Shown here: piece after piece, positions 1 through 8,787 of the stretch
Layout: the number at the start of each line of letters is the position of its first letter
Numbering within the stretch: position 1 is the first letter of the stretch
DNA from: an uncultured Pelagibacteraceae bacterium
Lineage (GTDB): Bacteria > Pseudomonadota > Alphaproteobacteria > Pelagibacterales > Pelagibacteraceae
Direction: 5' to 3'
DNA length: 64,000 nt
Assembly: GCA_902558815.1 (NCBI GenBank)
Contig: CACEFF010000005.1
Span: forward strand, 1 to 64,000
Program-made: the position numbers and the translations under genes
Notes under the pieces: generated by a model
What the model saw: the letters and a program-made list of their open reading frames with translations, nothing else
Told to the model about the DNA's origin: nothing
Database searches by the model: none

Positions 1-1
1 T

Positions 2-451
2 ATACTATCAAATAATTTAGTAGAAAAATATTCAGTTTTTAAAATTTACCCGTCAAAACTTTATATTAAAATTGACAAAACAGAATTTTTAGCACGTTTA
101 AAAAGAAATGGTGAAGATTTTTTTTTAGGATCAAACGGTAAGTTAATAGAAATCAAAGAGCAACAAGATGGTTTGCCTTTTATATTTGGTAATTTTAAAA
201 AAGAAAATTTTTTTGAATTAAAGAGAGCAATTGATGAGACTAATTTCAATTATAGTAGAATTAAAGAATTATTTTTTTTTAAATTAGGGAGATGGGATAT
301 TAAAACTGATACAGGAATTATTATAAAACTACCAAAGTATAATTTGAAAAAATCTTTAGAATTGTCTATTAAGATATTACTTGAAGATGATAAAAAAAAA
401 ATAAACGAAATTGATTTACGTCAAAACAACCAGATAATAATAAATGGATAA
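2..451 (+). CDS. ftsQ: Cell division protein FtsQ, C-terminal part
   Basis: The reading frame is open from the window edge and ends in TAA at 449-451; the start lies upstream. FtsQ is an inner-membrane divisome protein whose periplasmic beta domain binds FtsB/FtsL. About 149 residues are visible. They cover a stretch like the FtsQ beta domain, with the pattern YPSKLYIKI followed by a polar strand and DGLPFIFG, and a late GRWDI / IKLPK segment that matches the FtsQ tail. The N-terminal TM segment and POTRA domain are outside the window. The gene overlaps the next ORF by 8 bp and sits before an ftsA-like gene and lpxC, as in division/cell-wall clusters. The call rests on sequence feel plus context. 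Confidence 0.8.
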   Translation: MLSNNLVEKYSVFKIYPSKLYIKIDKTEFLARLKRNGEDFFLGSNGKLIEIKEQQDGLPFIFGNFKKENFFELKRAIDETNFNYSRIKELFFFKLGRWDIKTDTGIIIKLPKYNLKKSLELSIKILLEDDKKKINEIDLRQNNQIIING

Positions 452-1145
452 TGATCTAAATTTTGAAACTTATCTATTTATAAGTGAAAACAAATTAATT
501 ATTTACGTTAATTCAGAAAGAAATATTCAACTTTACAAAAAAGAATTAATGATACCGAAAAATTCTTCGGAATCAATTTTAAATAAAGTAGATTATTTTT
601 TAAATGAGAATATTTTTAAGATTGAGAGAGTTTTAAAAGGTTTTGTTAAAAAAATGATTTTAATATTAGACTCTGAAGATTTTTTTTCTGTTGATATATC
701 GATAAAAAAAAAAAATTATGAAAATATTTTAAGTTTTAAAAGTTTAAATCACCTTTTATATGAATTAAAAGATTATTGTAAAGATAGCACTCAAGGCGCA
801 AAAATTATTCATATGGTCATACAAAATTATTTGATTAATGAAAAAAATTACACTTCTTTTCCAGAAAACACTAAATGTAACAGTTTAGCATTAGATGTAA
901 AATTTATTTGCATTTCAAATGATTTAATTAAAAATGTTGAAGTAATTTTGAAAAAATATCAAATTTCTCTAAAAAAAGTCGTGAATGCGAATTATATAAA
1001 TAATTTTTTAGATGAAGATGAGGATAATATATTTTTAATGAGTAAAAAAATAATCGTCGGTCATAACGCTAATGAAGTGTTATTGGTGGACAAAATCCCT
1101 AAAAATAGGGGATTTTTTGAAAAATTTTTCAGTTTTTTTAGTTAA
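444..1145 (+). CDS. ftsA: Shortened FtsA-like cell division protein
   Basis: FtsA is an actin-like ATPase that anchors FtsZ to the membrane and is usually about 400 residues. This protein has 233. Residues about 100-195 resemble the 1C (SHS2) subdomain of FtsA: a QNYLINEK / F..NTKCNSLALDVKFI strand pair, then a helix with NVEVILKKYQISLKKVV. The actin-fold phosphate loops expected after 1C (DIGGGTT-like) and the whole 2A/2B half are absent. The C-terminus is GFFEKFFSFFS, an aromatic amphipathic end that fits the membrane-targeting helix of FtsA. It lies between ftsQ (8-bp overlap) and lpxC, where ftsA is expected. No frameshift remnant follows; the stop is 64 bp before lpxC. The family assignment is inferred from the SHS2-like segment, the tail and synteny. 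Confidence 0.6.
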   Translation: MDNDLNFETYLFISENKLIIYVNSERNIQLYKKELMIPKNSSESILNKVDYFLNENIFKIERVLKGFVKKMILILDSEDFFSVDISIKKKNYENILSFKSLNHLLYELKDYCKDSTQGAKIIHMVIQNYLINEKNYTSFPENTKCNSLALDVKFICISNDLIKNVEVILKKYQISLKKVVNANYINNFLDEDEDNIFLMSKKIIVGHNANEVLLVDKIPKNRGFFEKFFSFFS

Positions 1146-1209
1146 TTTTGTATTTTCTAGTAACATTTGTTGTTTTTATATGTGACTGGTTCCGTACTAA
1201 AACTTCCTC

Positions 1210-2130
1210 GTGTCGGTATTAAATCAAAAAACTGTAAAAGCAAAAGTCCAATTTAGTGGAATTGGCCTACATAGTGGAAAATTAGTAAATATTTCAATTT
1301 TACCAGCAAATCCTAATTCAGGTATAATTTTTAAAAGAGTTGATTTGGCTAACAACAATATTGTTATACCAAGTTTTGAAAATGTTTGTAATACATCCTT
1401 AAATACCACAATATCAAATGAATTTGGAGCTAAAGTTTCAACAATCGAACATTTAATGGGAGCTTTATTTGGTCTTGGAATAGATAACGCCGTAGTTGAA
1501 GTCGACAATGAAGAAATTCCAATTCTTGATGGTTCTGCAAAAAACTTTATAGAAAAAATTGTTGCAGTAGGTTTTAAACTAAATGAATTGCCGATTAAGA
1601 TCATTAAGATTAATAAAAAAGTTGAATACAAAGATGGTGAAAGATCAATTTCAATTGAGCCATCAAAGCTCAGTTTAGATATTGAGTTTGAATTGAAATA
1701 CAAGAATAATTTAATTGGTAATCAAAAAAATAAAGTTAATGTTTATAAAGATGATCTTAAAGATATTTTTAATTCAAGAACTTTTTGTCTGTATGAGGAT
1801 ATTGAAGCTATAAAAAATAATGGTCTTGCAAAAGGTGGAAGCTTAGAAAATGCAATAGTAGTGAATGAAAATGAAATATTGAATGAAGGTGGACTGAGAA
1901 ATTCAAAAGAATTTGTTAATCACAAAATTCTAGATTGTATTGGTGACCTTTACACATGTGGATACAGATTGTTGGCTAACGTAAAATGTGCTCAAGGTGG
2001 GCACTATTTAACAAATCAGCTTTTAAGAAAAGTATTTGAAAATAAGGAAAATTTTTCTATTGTAGAGATTAGAGAGAAAAATTTACCTCATTCAGTAATA
2101 AACAAGACTTTACTAAGATCTATAGCATAA
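1210..2130 (+). CDS. lpxC: UDP-3-O-acyl-N-acetylglucosamine deacetylase LpxC
   Basis: LpxC is the zinc-dependent, committed step of lipid A synthesis: it deacetylates UDP-3-O-acyl-GlcNAc in the cytoplasm. The 306-residue length is normal. Visible hallmarks are GIGLHSG near residue 17, the zinc-ligand motif TIEHLMGAL (His81), EIPILDGSA, NHKILDCIGDL near residue 235 with the second His and the Asp ligand, and GGHYLTN near 262 with the general acid/base His. The start is GTG at 1210; the protein then begins MSVLNQKTVKAK, which aligns with the usual LpxC N-terminus, and there is no better ATG upstream. It follows the ftsA-like gene directly, with no ftsZ between. Confidence 0.97.
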   Translation: MSVLNQKTVKAKVQFSGIGLHSGKLVNISILPANPNSGIIFKRVDLANNNIVIPSFENVCNTSLNTTISNEFGAKVSTIEHLMGALFGLGIDNAVVEVDNEEIPILDGSAKNFIEKIVAVGFKLNELPIKIIKINKKVEYKDGERSISIEPSKLSLDIEFELKYKNNLIGNQKNKVNVYKDDLKDIFNSRTFCLYEDIEAIKNNGLAKGGSLENAIVVNENEILNEGGLRNSKEFVNHKILDCIGDLYTCGYRLLANVKCAQGGHYLTNQLLRKVFENKENFSIVEIREKNLPHSVINKTLLRSIA

Positions 2131-2177
2131 TTTATATAGATCTTTATTATCTTACCTTTACATATTATAAAAACCCT

Positions 2178-3017
2178 ATGAATAAATTAAAGTTAATATT
2201 TTCAATTTTATTATTAATTTTTTTAAACAACTGTTCAAAAGAGACTAAAGATATTTCACTTATTAAAGAAACTAAACAAGACTTAGAAATGGTTGCAGCT
2301 TATAGAGAGGCATATAAAGCCATTGAGGAGGGTGATCCTTATTTTGCAGCCAGAAAATTTTTAGAGGCTGAACTTTTATTCCCCCAATCAATTTGGGCAC
2401 CAAGGTCAGCTTTGATGGCATCTTACTCTTTTTATCTTCAGAATTTTTTTTCAGAAGCATTAGCTAATCTTGAAAGATATTTAAAAACTTATCCAAAACA
2501 TGAAAACGTAGCCTATGCACATTATTTAATTGCAATGTGTTATTATGAAATGATTGAAGATGAAAAAAGAGATTCGGGTCCTTTAGTAAAGGCTAAGGAT
2601 AAATTTAATTTTATAATAAAAAATTATCCAAATACTGATTTCTCTTTAGACGCAAAATTTAAATTAGGATTGATTGAAGATATTTTAGCATCTAAGGAAA
2701 TGTATTTAGGTAGACATTATTTAAAGAAAAATAAATGGATTGCTGCTATTAATAGATTTAAGTATGTAATAGATAATTACGACCAAACAGTTTTTGTTGA
2801 AGAAGCTCTCCACAGATTAGTAGAAATAAACTATAAATTGGGTCTTTTAGAAGAGTCTCAAAAATTTGCAAGTTTATTAGGTTACAATTATCAATCAAGT
2901 AAATGGTATGAAAGATCTTATATAGTTTTTAATAAAGACTATAAAATAAAAAGAAAAAAAGAAATTAAAAAAGAAAAAAAAGGTGTAATTAAAAAATTTA
3001 AAGGTCTTTTTGATTAA
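2178..3017 (+). CDS. bamD: Outer membrane assembly lipoprotein BamD
   Basis: BamD is the essential lipoprotein of the BAM complex that inserts beta-barrel proteins in the outer membrane. The 279-residue product starts with a lipoprotein signal peptide ending LNNC (Cys19), followed by tetratricopeptide-like helices, e.g. ALANLERYLKTYPKHENVAYAHYL and INRFKYVIDNY, the ComL/YfiO pattern. The tail after about residue 255 is highly basic (KIKRKKEIKKEKK). The stop overlaps the region of the ligA start: the ligA ATG is one base after the bamD TAA. In other alphaproteobacteria recN commonly lies between bamD and ligA; here it does not. Confidence 0.92.
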   Translation: MNKLKLIFSILLLIFLNNCSKETKDISLIKETKQDLEMVAAYREAYKAIEEGDPYFAARKFLEAELLFPQSIWAPRSALMASYSFYLQNFFSEALANLERYLKTYPKHENVAYAHYLIAMCYYEMIEDEKRDSGPLVKAKDKFNFIIKNYPNTDFSLDAKFKLGLIEDILASKEMYLGRHYLKKNKWIAAINRFKYVIDNYDQTVFVEEALHRLVEINYKLGLLEESQKFASLLGYNYQSSKWYERSYIVFNKDYKIKRKKEIKKEKKGVIKKFKGLFD

Positions 3018-3018
3018 T

Positions 3019-5049
3019 ATGAATGAAAGTTCAGTCAAAAAAAAATATCAAAAAAAAATTAAATTATTAAATTATTATAATAAGAAATATTACAACGAAA
3101 ATACCTCTGAAATATCAGATTTAAAATTTGATGAACTTAAAAAAGAAATTATTAATCTAGAAAAAAAATATTATTTTTTAAAAAGTAAAGAGTCTCCTCA
3201 ATTACAAGTAGGATATAGACCATCCAGAAATTTTAAAAAGGTAACTCATAAAGTTCCAATGTTATCTTTAGGAAATGCTTTTACTGAAGAAGATTTAAAA
3301 AATTTTGAAAAAAAAGTAATTAACTATTTAGATAAAAATAATGATTTTGAAATTGAATATAGTGTAGAGCCAAAAATTGATGGAATCTCTGCTTCTTTAA
3401 TATACAAAAACAAAAAATTTGTTATAGGTTTGTCAAGAGGTGATGGAAAAGAAGGAGAAGATATTACTTCAAATTTAAAAACTATAAGTGATATTCCTAA
3501 ATTTATCTCAAGCAAAGATTTTCCAGATGAAATTGATATTAGAGGTGAGGTTTTTATTGAAAAAAATGATTTTAATAAATTTAAAGAAAAATTTGCAAAT
3601 CCTAGAAACGCTGCCTCTGGTTCTCTGAGACAGAAAAATCCCAATGATACTAAAAAAATTCCATTAAAATTTATTGCTTATACATTTGGTCATGAAAAAG
3701 GAATGGATATAAATTTTCAAAATGATTTTTTGAAAAAATTAAAAGATTGGGGTTTTAATATCAATCCATTAAATAAAGTGATAACAGGAACAAAAAATTT
3801 AATGTCTCATTACTACGAACTTGAAAAAAAAAGAGAAGATTTAAATTTTGATATTGATGGAATTGTTTATAAAATAAATAGTTTTAAAATCCAAAAAAGA
3901 TTAGGTAATGTTGCTAATGCTCCTAGATGGGCTATAGCTCACAAATTTTCTGCCAATAAAGGTAAATCAAAAATAGTTAATATAGAAATTCAAATTGGAA
4001 GGACTGGTGCTTTAACCCCAGTCGCAAAAATAAAACCAATTAATATAGGTGGTGTGGTTGTTTCAAATGCAACTCTTCACAACGAAGATGAAATAAATAG
4101 AAAAGATATTAGAATTAATGATGAAGTAATTGTAGAAAGAGCGGGAGACGTGATTCCCCATGTTATTTCTGTTGATTTTAGCAAGAGAAATAAAGATTCA
4201 AAAAAATTTTCTTTCCCAACGAAATGTCCTTTCTGTGGATCAAAAACATTTAAAGAATTCAACCTTACAACGAAAAAAGAAGATGCAGTTAGACGTTGTT
4301 CAAGTGAAGGATTTGAATGTGAAAAAGTTTCAATAGAAAAAATAAAACATTTTGTATCAAAGGAGGCTTTGAATATAGATGGTTTTGGAAAAAAAATAGT
4401 CGAAAAATTTTGGGATTTGAAATTTGTTAGATTACCGCAAGATATATTCAATTTAGATTATAATAAAATCAAATTTCTAGATGGATGGGGCCAACAATCT
4501 ACAAATAATCTTAAATATTCAATCGATAAAAAAAGAAATATTTCTCTTGAACGTTTTATTTATTCATTGGGCATAAGACATATCGGCTTAGAAAATGCAA
4601 AGTTAATTGCAAAATATCTAAAAACTTCTTTAAATTTTTCCTCACTTTCTAAAAATAAAAAATTCGATGAATTGTTAAATATAGATGGAATTGGGGAAAC
4701 TCAAATTAACTCAATTAAAGAATTTTTTAAAAATGATATTAATTTAAAAGTAATTAACGAGCTAAATAAGTGTCTTAAGGTAAATGAAGTTAAGTTCATT
4801 AAAAAGACTGGCTCTTTAGCAAACAAAACCTTTATGCTTACAGGAAAATTGGAGGGCATAAGCAGAGCTGAAGCAAAATCTTTGATAGAGTCAAACTCTG
4901 GTTCTATAGTAAGCAATGTCTCTAAAAAACTTAATTATTTAATAATCGGAGATAAGCCAACTAAAAGAAAAATAGATAGTGCCCAAGAACTAAAAGTAAA
5001 AATTTTAAATCAAAAAGAATGGATTAAAATGTTAAATAAAAGAGGCTAA
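3019..5049 (+). CDS. ligA: NAD-dependent DNA ligase LigA
   Basis: LigA seals nicks during replication and repair using NAD+. The 676-residue product shows the adenylation motif K119-I-D-G, the nucleotidyltransferase core with DFDIDGIVYKIN-like motifs, the OB fold (IQIGRTGALTPVAKI), a four-cysteine zinc finger (CPFC ... CSSEGFEC, about residues 405-430), helix-hairpin-helix repeats (LNIDGIGETQINSI), and a C-terminal BRCT domain starting NKTFMLTGKLEG. I chose ATG 3019, one base after the bamD stop; an in-frame TTG at 3010 is possible. Its 3' end overlaps the convergent pepP by 18 bp. Confidence 0.97.
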   Translation: MNESSVKKKYQKKIKLLNYYNKKYYNENTSEISDLKFDELKKEIINLEKKYYFLKSKESPQLQVGYRPSRNFKKVTHKVPMLSLGNAFTEEDLKNFEKKVINYLDKNNDFEIEYSVEPKIDGISASLIYKNKKFVIGLSRGDGKEGEDITSNLKTISDIPKFISSKDFPDEIDIRGEVFIEKNDFNKFKEKFANPRNAASGSLRQKNPNDTKKIPLKFIAYTFGHEKGMDINFQNDFLKKLKDWGFNINPLNKVITGTKNLMSHYYELEKKREDLNFDIDGIVYKINSFKIQKRLGNVANAPRWAIAHKFSANKGKSKIVNIEIQIGRTGALTPVAKIKPINIGGVVVSNATLHNEDEINRKDIRINDEVIVERAGDVIPHVISVDFSKRNKDSKKFSFPTKCPFCGSKTFKEFNLTTKKEDAVRRCSSEGFECEKVSIEKIKHFVSKEALNIDGFGKKIVEKFWDLKFVRLPQDIFNLDYNKIKFLDGWGQQSTNNLKYSIDKKRNISLERFIYSLGIRHIGLENAKLIAKYLKTSLNFSSLSKNKKFDELLNIDGIGETQINSIKEFFKNDINLKVINELNKCLKVNEVKFIKKTGSLANKTFMLTGKLEGISRAEAKSLIESNSGSIVSNVSKKLNYLIIGDKPTKRKIDSAQELKVKILNQKEWIKMLNKRG

Positions 5050-6729
5050 CCATTTTTTCTCATTGCTGTTTAAAAAAGGACTTAATTTTGAATAAATATT
5101 CATATTATATTGAAATAAATAATCTTTTTCTTTTTTAGAAAGCTGTCCATAATCTATAAGATCTTTGTCTATAGGCACAAGCGTTAAGTTTTCAAAAAAC
5201 AACTTTTTGTTTAATCTTTTTACATAGACTAAATTTTCAATACGGATACCAAATTTCCCTTTTTTATAAAAACCTGGCTCATTACTTAAGATCATTCCTT
5301 CAGAAATTTTGACATTATTATTTTTTGAAATTGCCTGGGGGCCTTCATGCACATTTGAAAAAAATCCAACACCGTGTCCAGTACCATGTTCATAATCTAA
5401 ATTAATCATTTTTAAAAATTTACGAGCCTTAGTATCAATCGATTTGCCGGTTCTGTCTTTATTGAGATCTGTTCTTGCTACTGCAATATGTCCTTTAAGC
5501 ACTCTAGTAAAAATATTTTTAATATCTTTCTTTGGTTTCGAAAAACATATTGTACGAGTAACATCCGTAGTGCCATATTTATATTGACCACCTGAGTCAC
5601 AAAGGAAAATATCATTTTGATTTATAATCTTAGATTTTTTTTTTACAGCTCTATAGTGAACAATGGCCCCATTACTTCCGCATCCAGCAATAGTGTTAAA
5701 GCTTGGATATAAATAATTTTTATTCATCTTTCTAAATTTTTCCAATTTACTTTGCGCATCATACTCGGTAATCTTTTTTTTATTAATAATCTTCATCCAA
5801 TAAATAAATTTTGTTAACGCAACACCATCGCGAATATGGCTTTTAATCATATTTTGAATTTCAACTTTATTCTTAATAGATTTTAAAAAATATATAGGAT
5901 CTTCTTTTTTAATAATTTTAAATTTTTTTTTAAATATATTTTCGTAATATAAAGAGCAGGATTTTGAATCTATCAAAATTTCTCCACTTTTTTTATCATC
6001 TATAAATTTTCGAAAACTTTGAGGCTCTATTATTTGATCTAAAGTTATCTTTTTTTCTTTTATCAATTTTTTTGCATTAGTTTTTTTTGTAATTAATCTT
6101 AATTTTTTTTTGTTATCAAAAAATAAATGACAATTAGGTATTGGACTATTAGGGTTGTCATTACCTCTTATATTAAGAAGCCAGGCAACATTTTCTGGTG
6201 CAGAAATAAATATATAATTTAACTTTCTTTTTAATAGATAATTTCTAAGCTTGCTAATTTTTCTTTTATAATTTTCACCAACAGCATTTTGTTTAAGTGA
6301 AAAAAATTTTTTGTAAGAAGAAACTTTATATCTCCAAATTTCATCAATTAAATTTTTCTCAATAATTTTGATTTTATTATTTTTTAGAAAAAACTTTTCA
6401 ATTTGTATTGATGTAAAAATTTTTGGGTCAATACCTAGAGTCAAATTTTTAAATAAATTACAATTAACTATCTTTTGGTAATCAACAATTTTAAAATTTT
6501 TACCAGATTCTTTTTGAGCTTGAATAGTATATCTTCCATCCACAAAGAGAAATTTTTTTTTTTTTAAAATGATTGCATAACCCGCTGAACCACTAAAATT
6601 TGAAATAAATTTTAATCTATCTTTTTGTGTATATTCTGAGAAAAATTGATCATTTTTTGGAACGACGTACCCATCAATATCAAACTTTTTGAAATAAGAT
6701 CTTAAAGTATTTACTCTTTCATTAATCAT
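5032..6729 (-). CDS. pepP: Xaa-Pro aminopeptidase (M24B), AMPP1/PepP type
   Basis: This is a cytoplasmic metallopeptidase that removes N-terminal residues before proline. It has the two creatinase-like N-terminal domains and a C-terminal pita-bread catalytic domain. All five expected metal ligands can be seen: CDSGGQY...TTDVTRT (two Asp), HGTGHGVG (His), NEPGFY (Glu) and RIENLV (Glu). The start at 6729 (MINERVN) gives a 565-residue protein and an ATGA overlap with the uvrD stop. A longer form from 6756 adds nine residues that would lie inside uvrD. Translation is probably coupled to uvrD. Confidence 0.92.
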   Translation of the reverse strand: MINERVNTLRSYFKKFDIDGYVVPKNDQFFSEYTQKDRLKFISNFSGSAGYAIILKKKKFLFVDGRYTIQAQKESGKNFKIVDYQKIVNCNLFKNLTLGIDPKIFTSIQIEKFFLKNNKIKIIEKNLIDEIWRYKVSSYKKFFSLKQNAVGENYKRKISKLRNYLLKRKLNYIFISAPENVAWLLNIRGNDNPNSPIPNCHLFFDNKKKLRLITKKTNAKKLIKEKKITLDQIIEPQSFRKFIDDKKSGEILIDSKSCSLYYENIFKKKFKIIKKEDPIYFLKSIKNKVEIQNMIKSHIRDGVALTKFIYWMKIINKKKITEYDAQSKLEKFRKMNKNYLYPSFNTIAGCGSNGAIVHYRAVKKKSKIINQNDIFLCDSGGQYKYGTTDVTRTICFSKPKKDIKNIFTRVLKGHIAVARTDLNKDRTGKSIDTKARKFLKMINLDYEHGTGHGVGFFSNVHEGPQAISKNNNVKISEGMILSNEPGFYKKGKFGIRIENLVYVKRLNKKLFFENLTLVPIDKDLIDYGQLSKKEKDYLFQYNMNIYSKLSPFLNSNEKKWLASFI

Positions 6730-8753
6730 TTTATTCTTTTTTGATACCTTATCCATCCAGGGCTTCTAGTAATATCTTCACTCTCAAAATCCTGATTAAA
6801 TTCAAAATCTTCTTCTTTATTTTCATCAAAAAAAGAATTTTTATCTAAAAATTTTTCTGGTAGTTCATCAATAAAACGTGAGGCCATACTATCAATCCAA
6901 TCACCTTGATAAAATCTATTCATAGAAAATGAGATGTATACTTTTTTTTTTGCTCTAGTAATTCCTACATAAGCCAATCTTCTTTCCTCCTCTAAACCAT
7001 TTTGGCCTTTTTCTTCTATTGATTTTTGATGAGGAAAAAGACCCTCTTCCCATCCAGGTAAAAAAATAGACTCAAATTCCAAACCTTTTGCAGCATGCAT
7101 GGTCATCATATTTACTTTTTCACCTTCCCAATCTTGATCTACAGATGTTGCTAAAGATACGTGTTCTAAGAAACTTTCCAAATTATCAAATTCTTTCATT
7201 GCACTTAAAAGTTCTTTGATATTTTCAAGCCTATTTTCATTTTCAATATCTTTTTTATTTTTAAGCATCGCTGAATAACCAGATTCATCTAAAATAATTT
7301 GTAAAAGTTTTACATGATTGATCTTTTTTATATTAAAATCATTTCTCCATTTTGACATAAGATTTAAGAAAATTGTTAAACCGGTCTTTGTTTTCGGTTT
7401 GATTAAATTTTCCTCTAACATTTTTTTTGATGCAGTTTCTAAATTCAATCTATTTTTTTTTGAGTACTCATGAATGAGTTTAACTGAATTCTCTCCTATT
7501 GATCTCTTTGGATTGTTAACAATTCTTTCAAATGCTAAATCATCTTTGCTTTGATAAACAAGTCTTAAATATGCAACACAATCTTTAATTTCTGCTCTTT
7601 CATAAAATTTAGTGCCACCAAGAATTCTGTATGGAATTCCAGTTTTTAAAAATCTTTCCTCGAATTCTCTTGTTTGGAAGATAGCTCTTACAAGAATAGC
7701 AATATTATTAAAAGAAAAATTCTTTTTAATTTTTTCTATTTCATCAGAGACTCCAATTGCTTCATCTTTACCATTTTTGAAACAATTTAATTTTATTAAG
7801 TCTCCCTCATCGAGAGTCGCTTTTAAAGTTTTACCAACTCTATTTTGATTATTGGATATTAAACTGGATGCTACAGATAAAATATTTTGAGTAGATCTAT
7901 AATTTTCCTCAAGTCTTATAACTTTCGTATCTTTATATACTTTATCAAATTCAAGAAAATTCTTTATTTCTGCACCTCTCCAACTATAAATTGATTGATC
8001 ATCATCACCCACACAACAAATATTATTATTTTTCTCCGAAAGTAAGTTTAGCCATTTACTTTGAATAAAATTTGTATCTTGATATTCATCAACTAGAATA
8101 TATTTAAAGTTTTTTGAATAAATATTTCTTATATCTTGATTTTTTTCTAAAATTTTTACAGCGTGCAAAATAAGATCACCAAAATCACAAGAGTTGAGTT
8201 CTATTAATTTTTGTTGGTAGATTTTGTAAATTGGAAGTATCTTTTTCTCGTAGATGTCTTTAGGATTAATATTTATTTCATCAGGGTAACATCCTTTATT
8301 TTTCCAACGATCTATTATTGCAAGAATGTATCTAGGAGCTAAATATTTAATATCTATATTTTCTGCTTTACAAATATTTTTGACAAGTCTGATTTGGTCA
8401 TCAGTATCAATTATAGTAAAATTAGAATTGAGGTTGACTGCTGAAGCATGTTTTCTTAAAAGTTTTGCGCATATAGAATGAAAAGTACCAAGCCAAGAGA
8501 GACCTGTGGCATCAGCACCTAAAATTTTGCTCACTCTAGTTTGCATTTCTCTTGCTGCTTTATTTGTAAAAGTCACAGCTAAAATTTGATTTGGAAAAGC
8601 TTTTTTTTGTTGGATTATATTTGCAATTCTAGTTGTTAAAACTTTAGTTTTACCTGAACCAGCTCCAGCTACGATTAATAAAGGTCCATCAAGGTGGATT
8701 ACAGCTTCTTTTTGGGCTTTATTTAGACTTTTTAAAATTTCAGAGTTTACCAT
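6726..8753 (-). CDS. uvrD: UvrD/PcrA-family DNA helicase
   Basis: This is a superfamily 1A 3'-5' helicase for nucleotide excision and mismatch repair. The 675-residue protein has the Q motif (LNKAQKEAV), Walker A GAGSGKT at about 30-36, motif Ia (AVTFTNKAAREM), Walker B VDEYQDTN, motif III GDDDQSIYSWRGA, motif IV LEENYRST, motif V TMHAAKGLEFE and motif VI VGITRAKK. The C-terminal ~55 residues are acidic and end KRIK. It is the first gene of a two-gene minus-strand unit with pepP. No SOS box was seen in the 34-bp gap upstream. Confidence 0.96.
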   Translation of the reverse strand: MVNSEILKSLNKAQKEAVIHLDGPLLIVAGAGSGKTKVLTTRIANIIQQKKAFPNQILAVTFTNKAAREMQTRVSKILGADATGLSWLGTFHSICAKLLRKHASAVNLNSNFTIIDTDDQIRLVKNICKAENIDIKYLAPRYILAIIDRWKNKGCYPDEININPKDIYEKKILPIYKIYQQKLIELNSCDFGDLILHAVKILEKNQDIRNIYSKNFKYILVDEYQDTNFIQSKWLNLLSEKNNNICCVGDDDQSIYSWRGAEIKNFLEFDKVYKDTKVIRLEENYRSTQNILSVASSLISNNQNRVGKTLKATLDEGDLIKLNCFKNGKDEAIGVSDEIEKIKKNFSFNNIAILVRAIFQTREFEERFLKTGIPYRILGGTKFYERAEIKDCVAYLRLVYQSKDDLAFERIVNNPKRSIGENSVKLIHEYSKKNRLNLETASKKMLEENLIKPKTKTGLTIFLNLMSKWRNDFNIKKINHVKLLQIILDESGYSAMLKNKKDIENENRLENIKELLSAMKEFDNLESFLEHVSLATSVDQDWEGEKVNMMTMHAAKGLEFESIFLPGWEEGLFPHQKSIEEKGQNGLEEERRLAYVGITRAKKKVYISFSMNRFYQGDWIDSMASRFIDELPEKFLDKNSFFDENKEEDFEFNQDFESEDITRSPGWIRYQKRIK

Positions 8754-8787
8754 TTAATATATTTTTATATAAGCATATTAATTATTC

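Noticed and set aside
1224-1703. 159-codon minus-strand ORF inside lpxC
   Set aside because: It lies fully antisense to a clear LpxC with all motifs; composition is that of a complementary-strand shadow.
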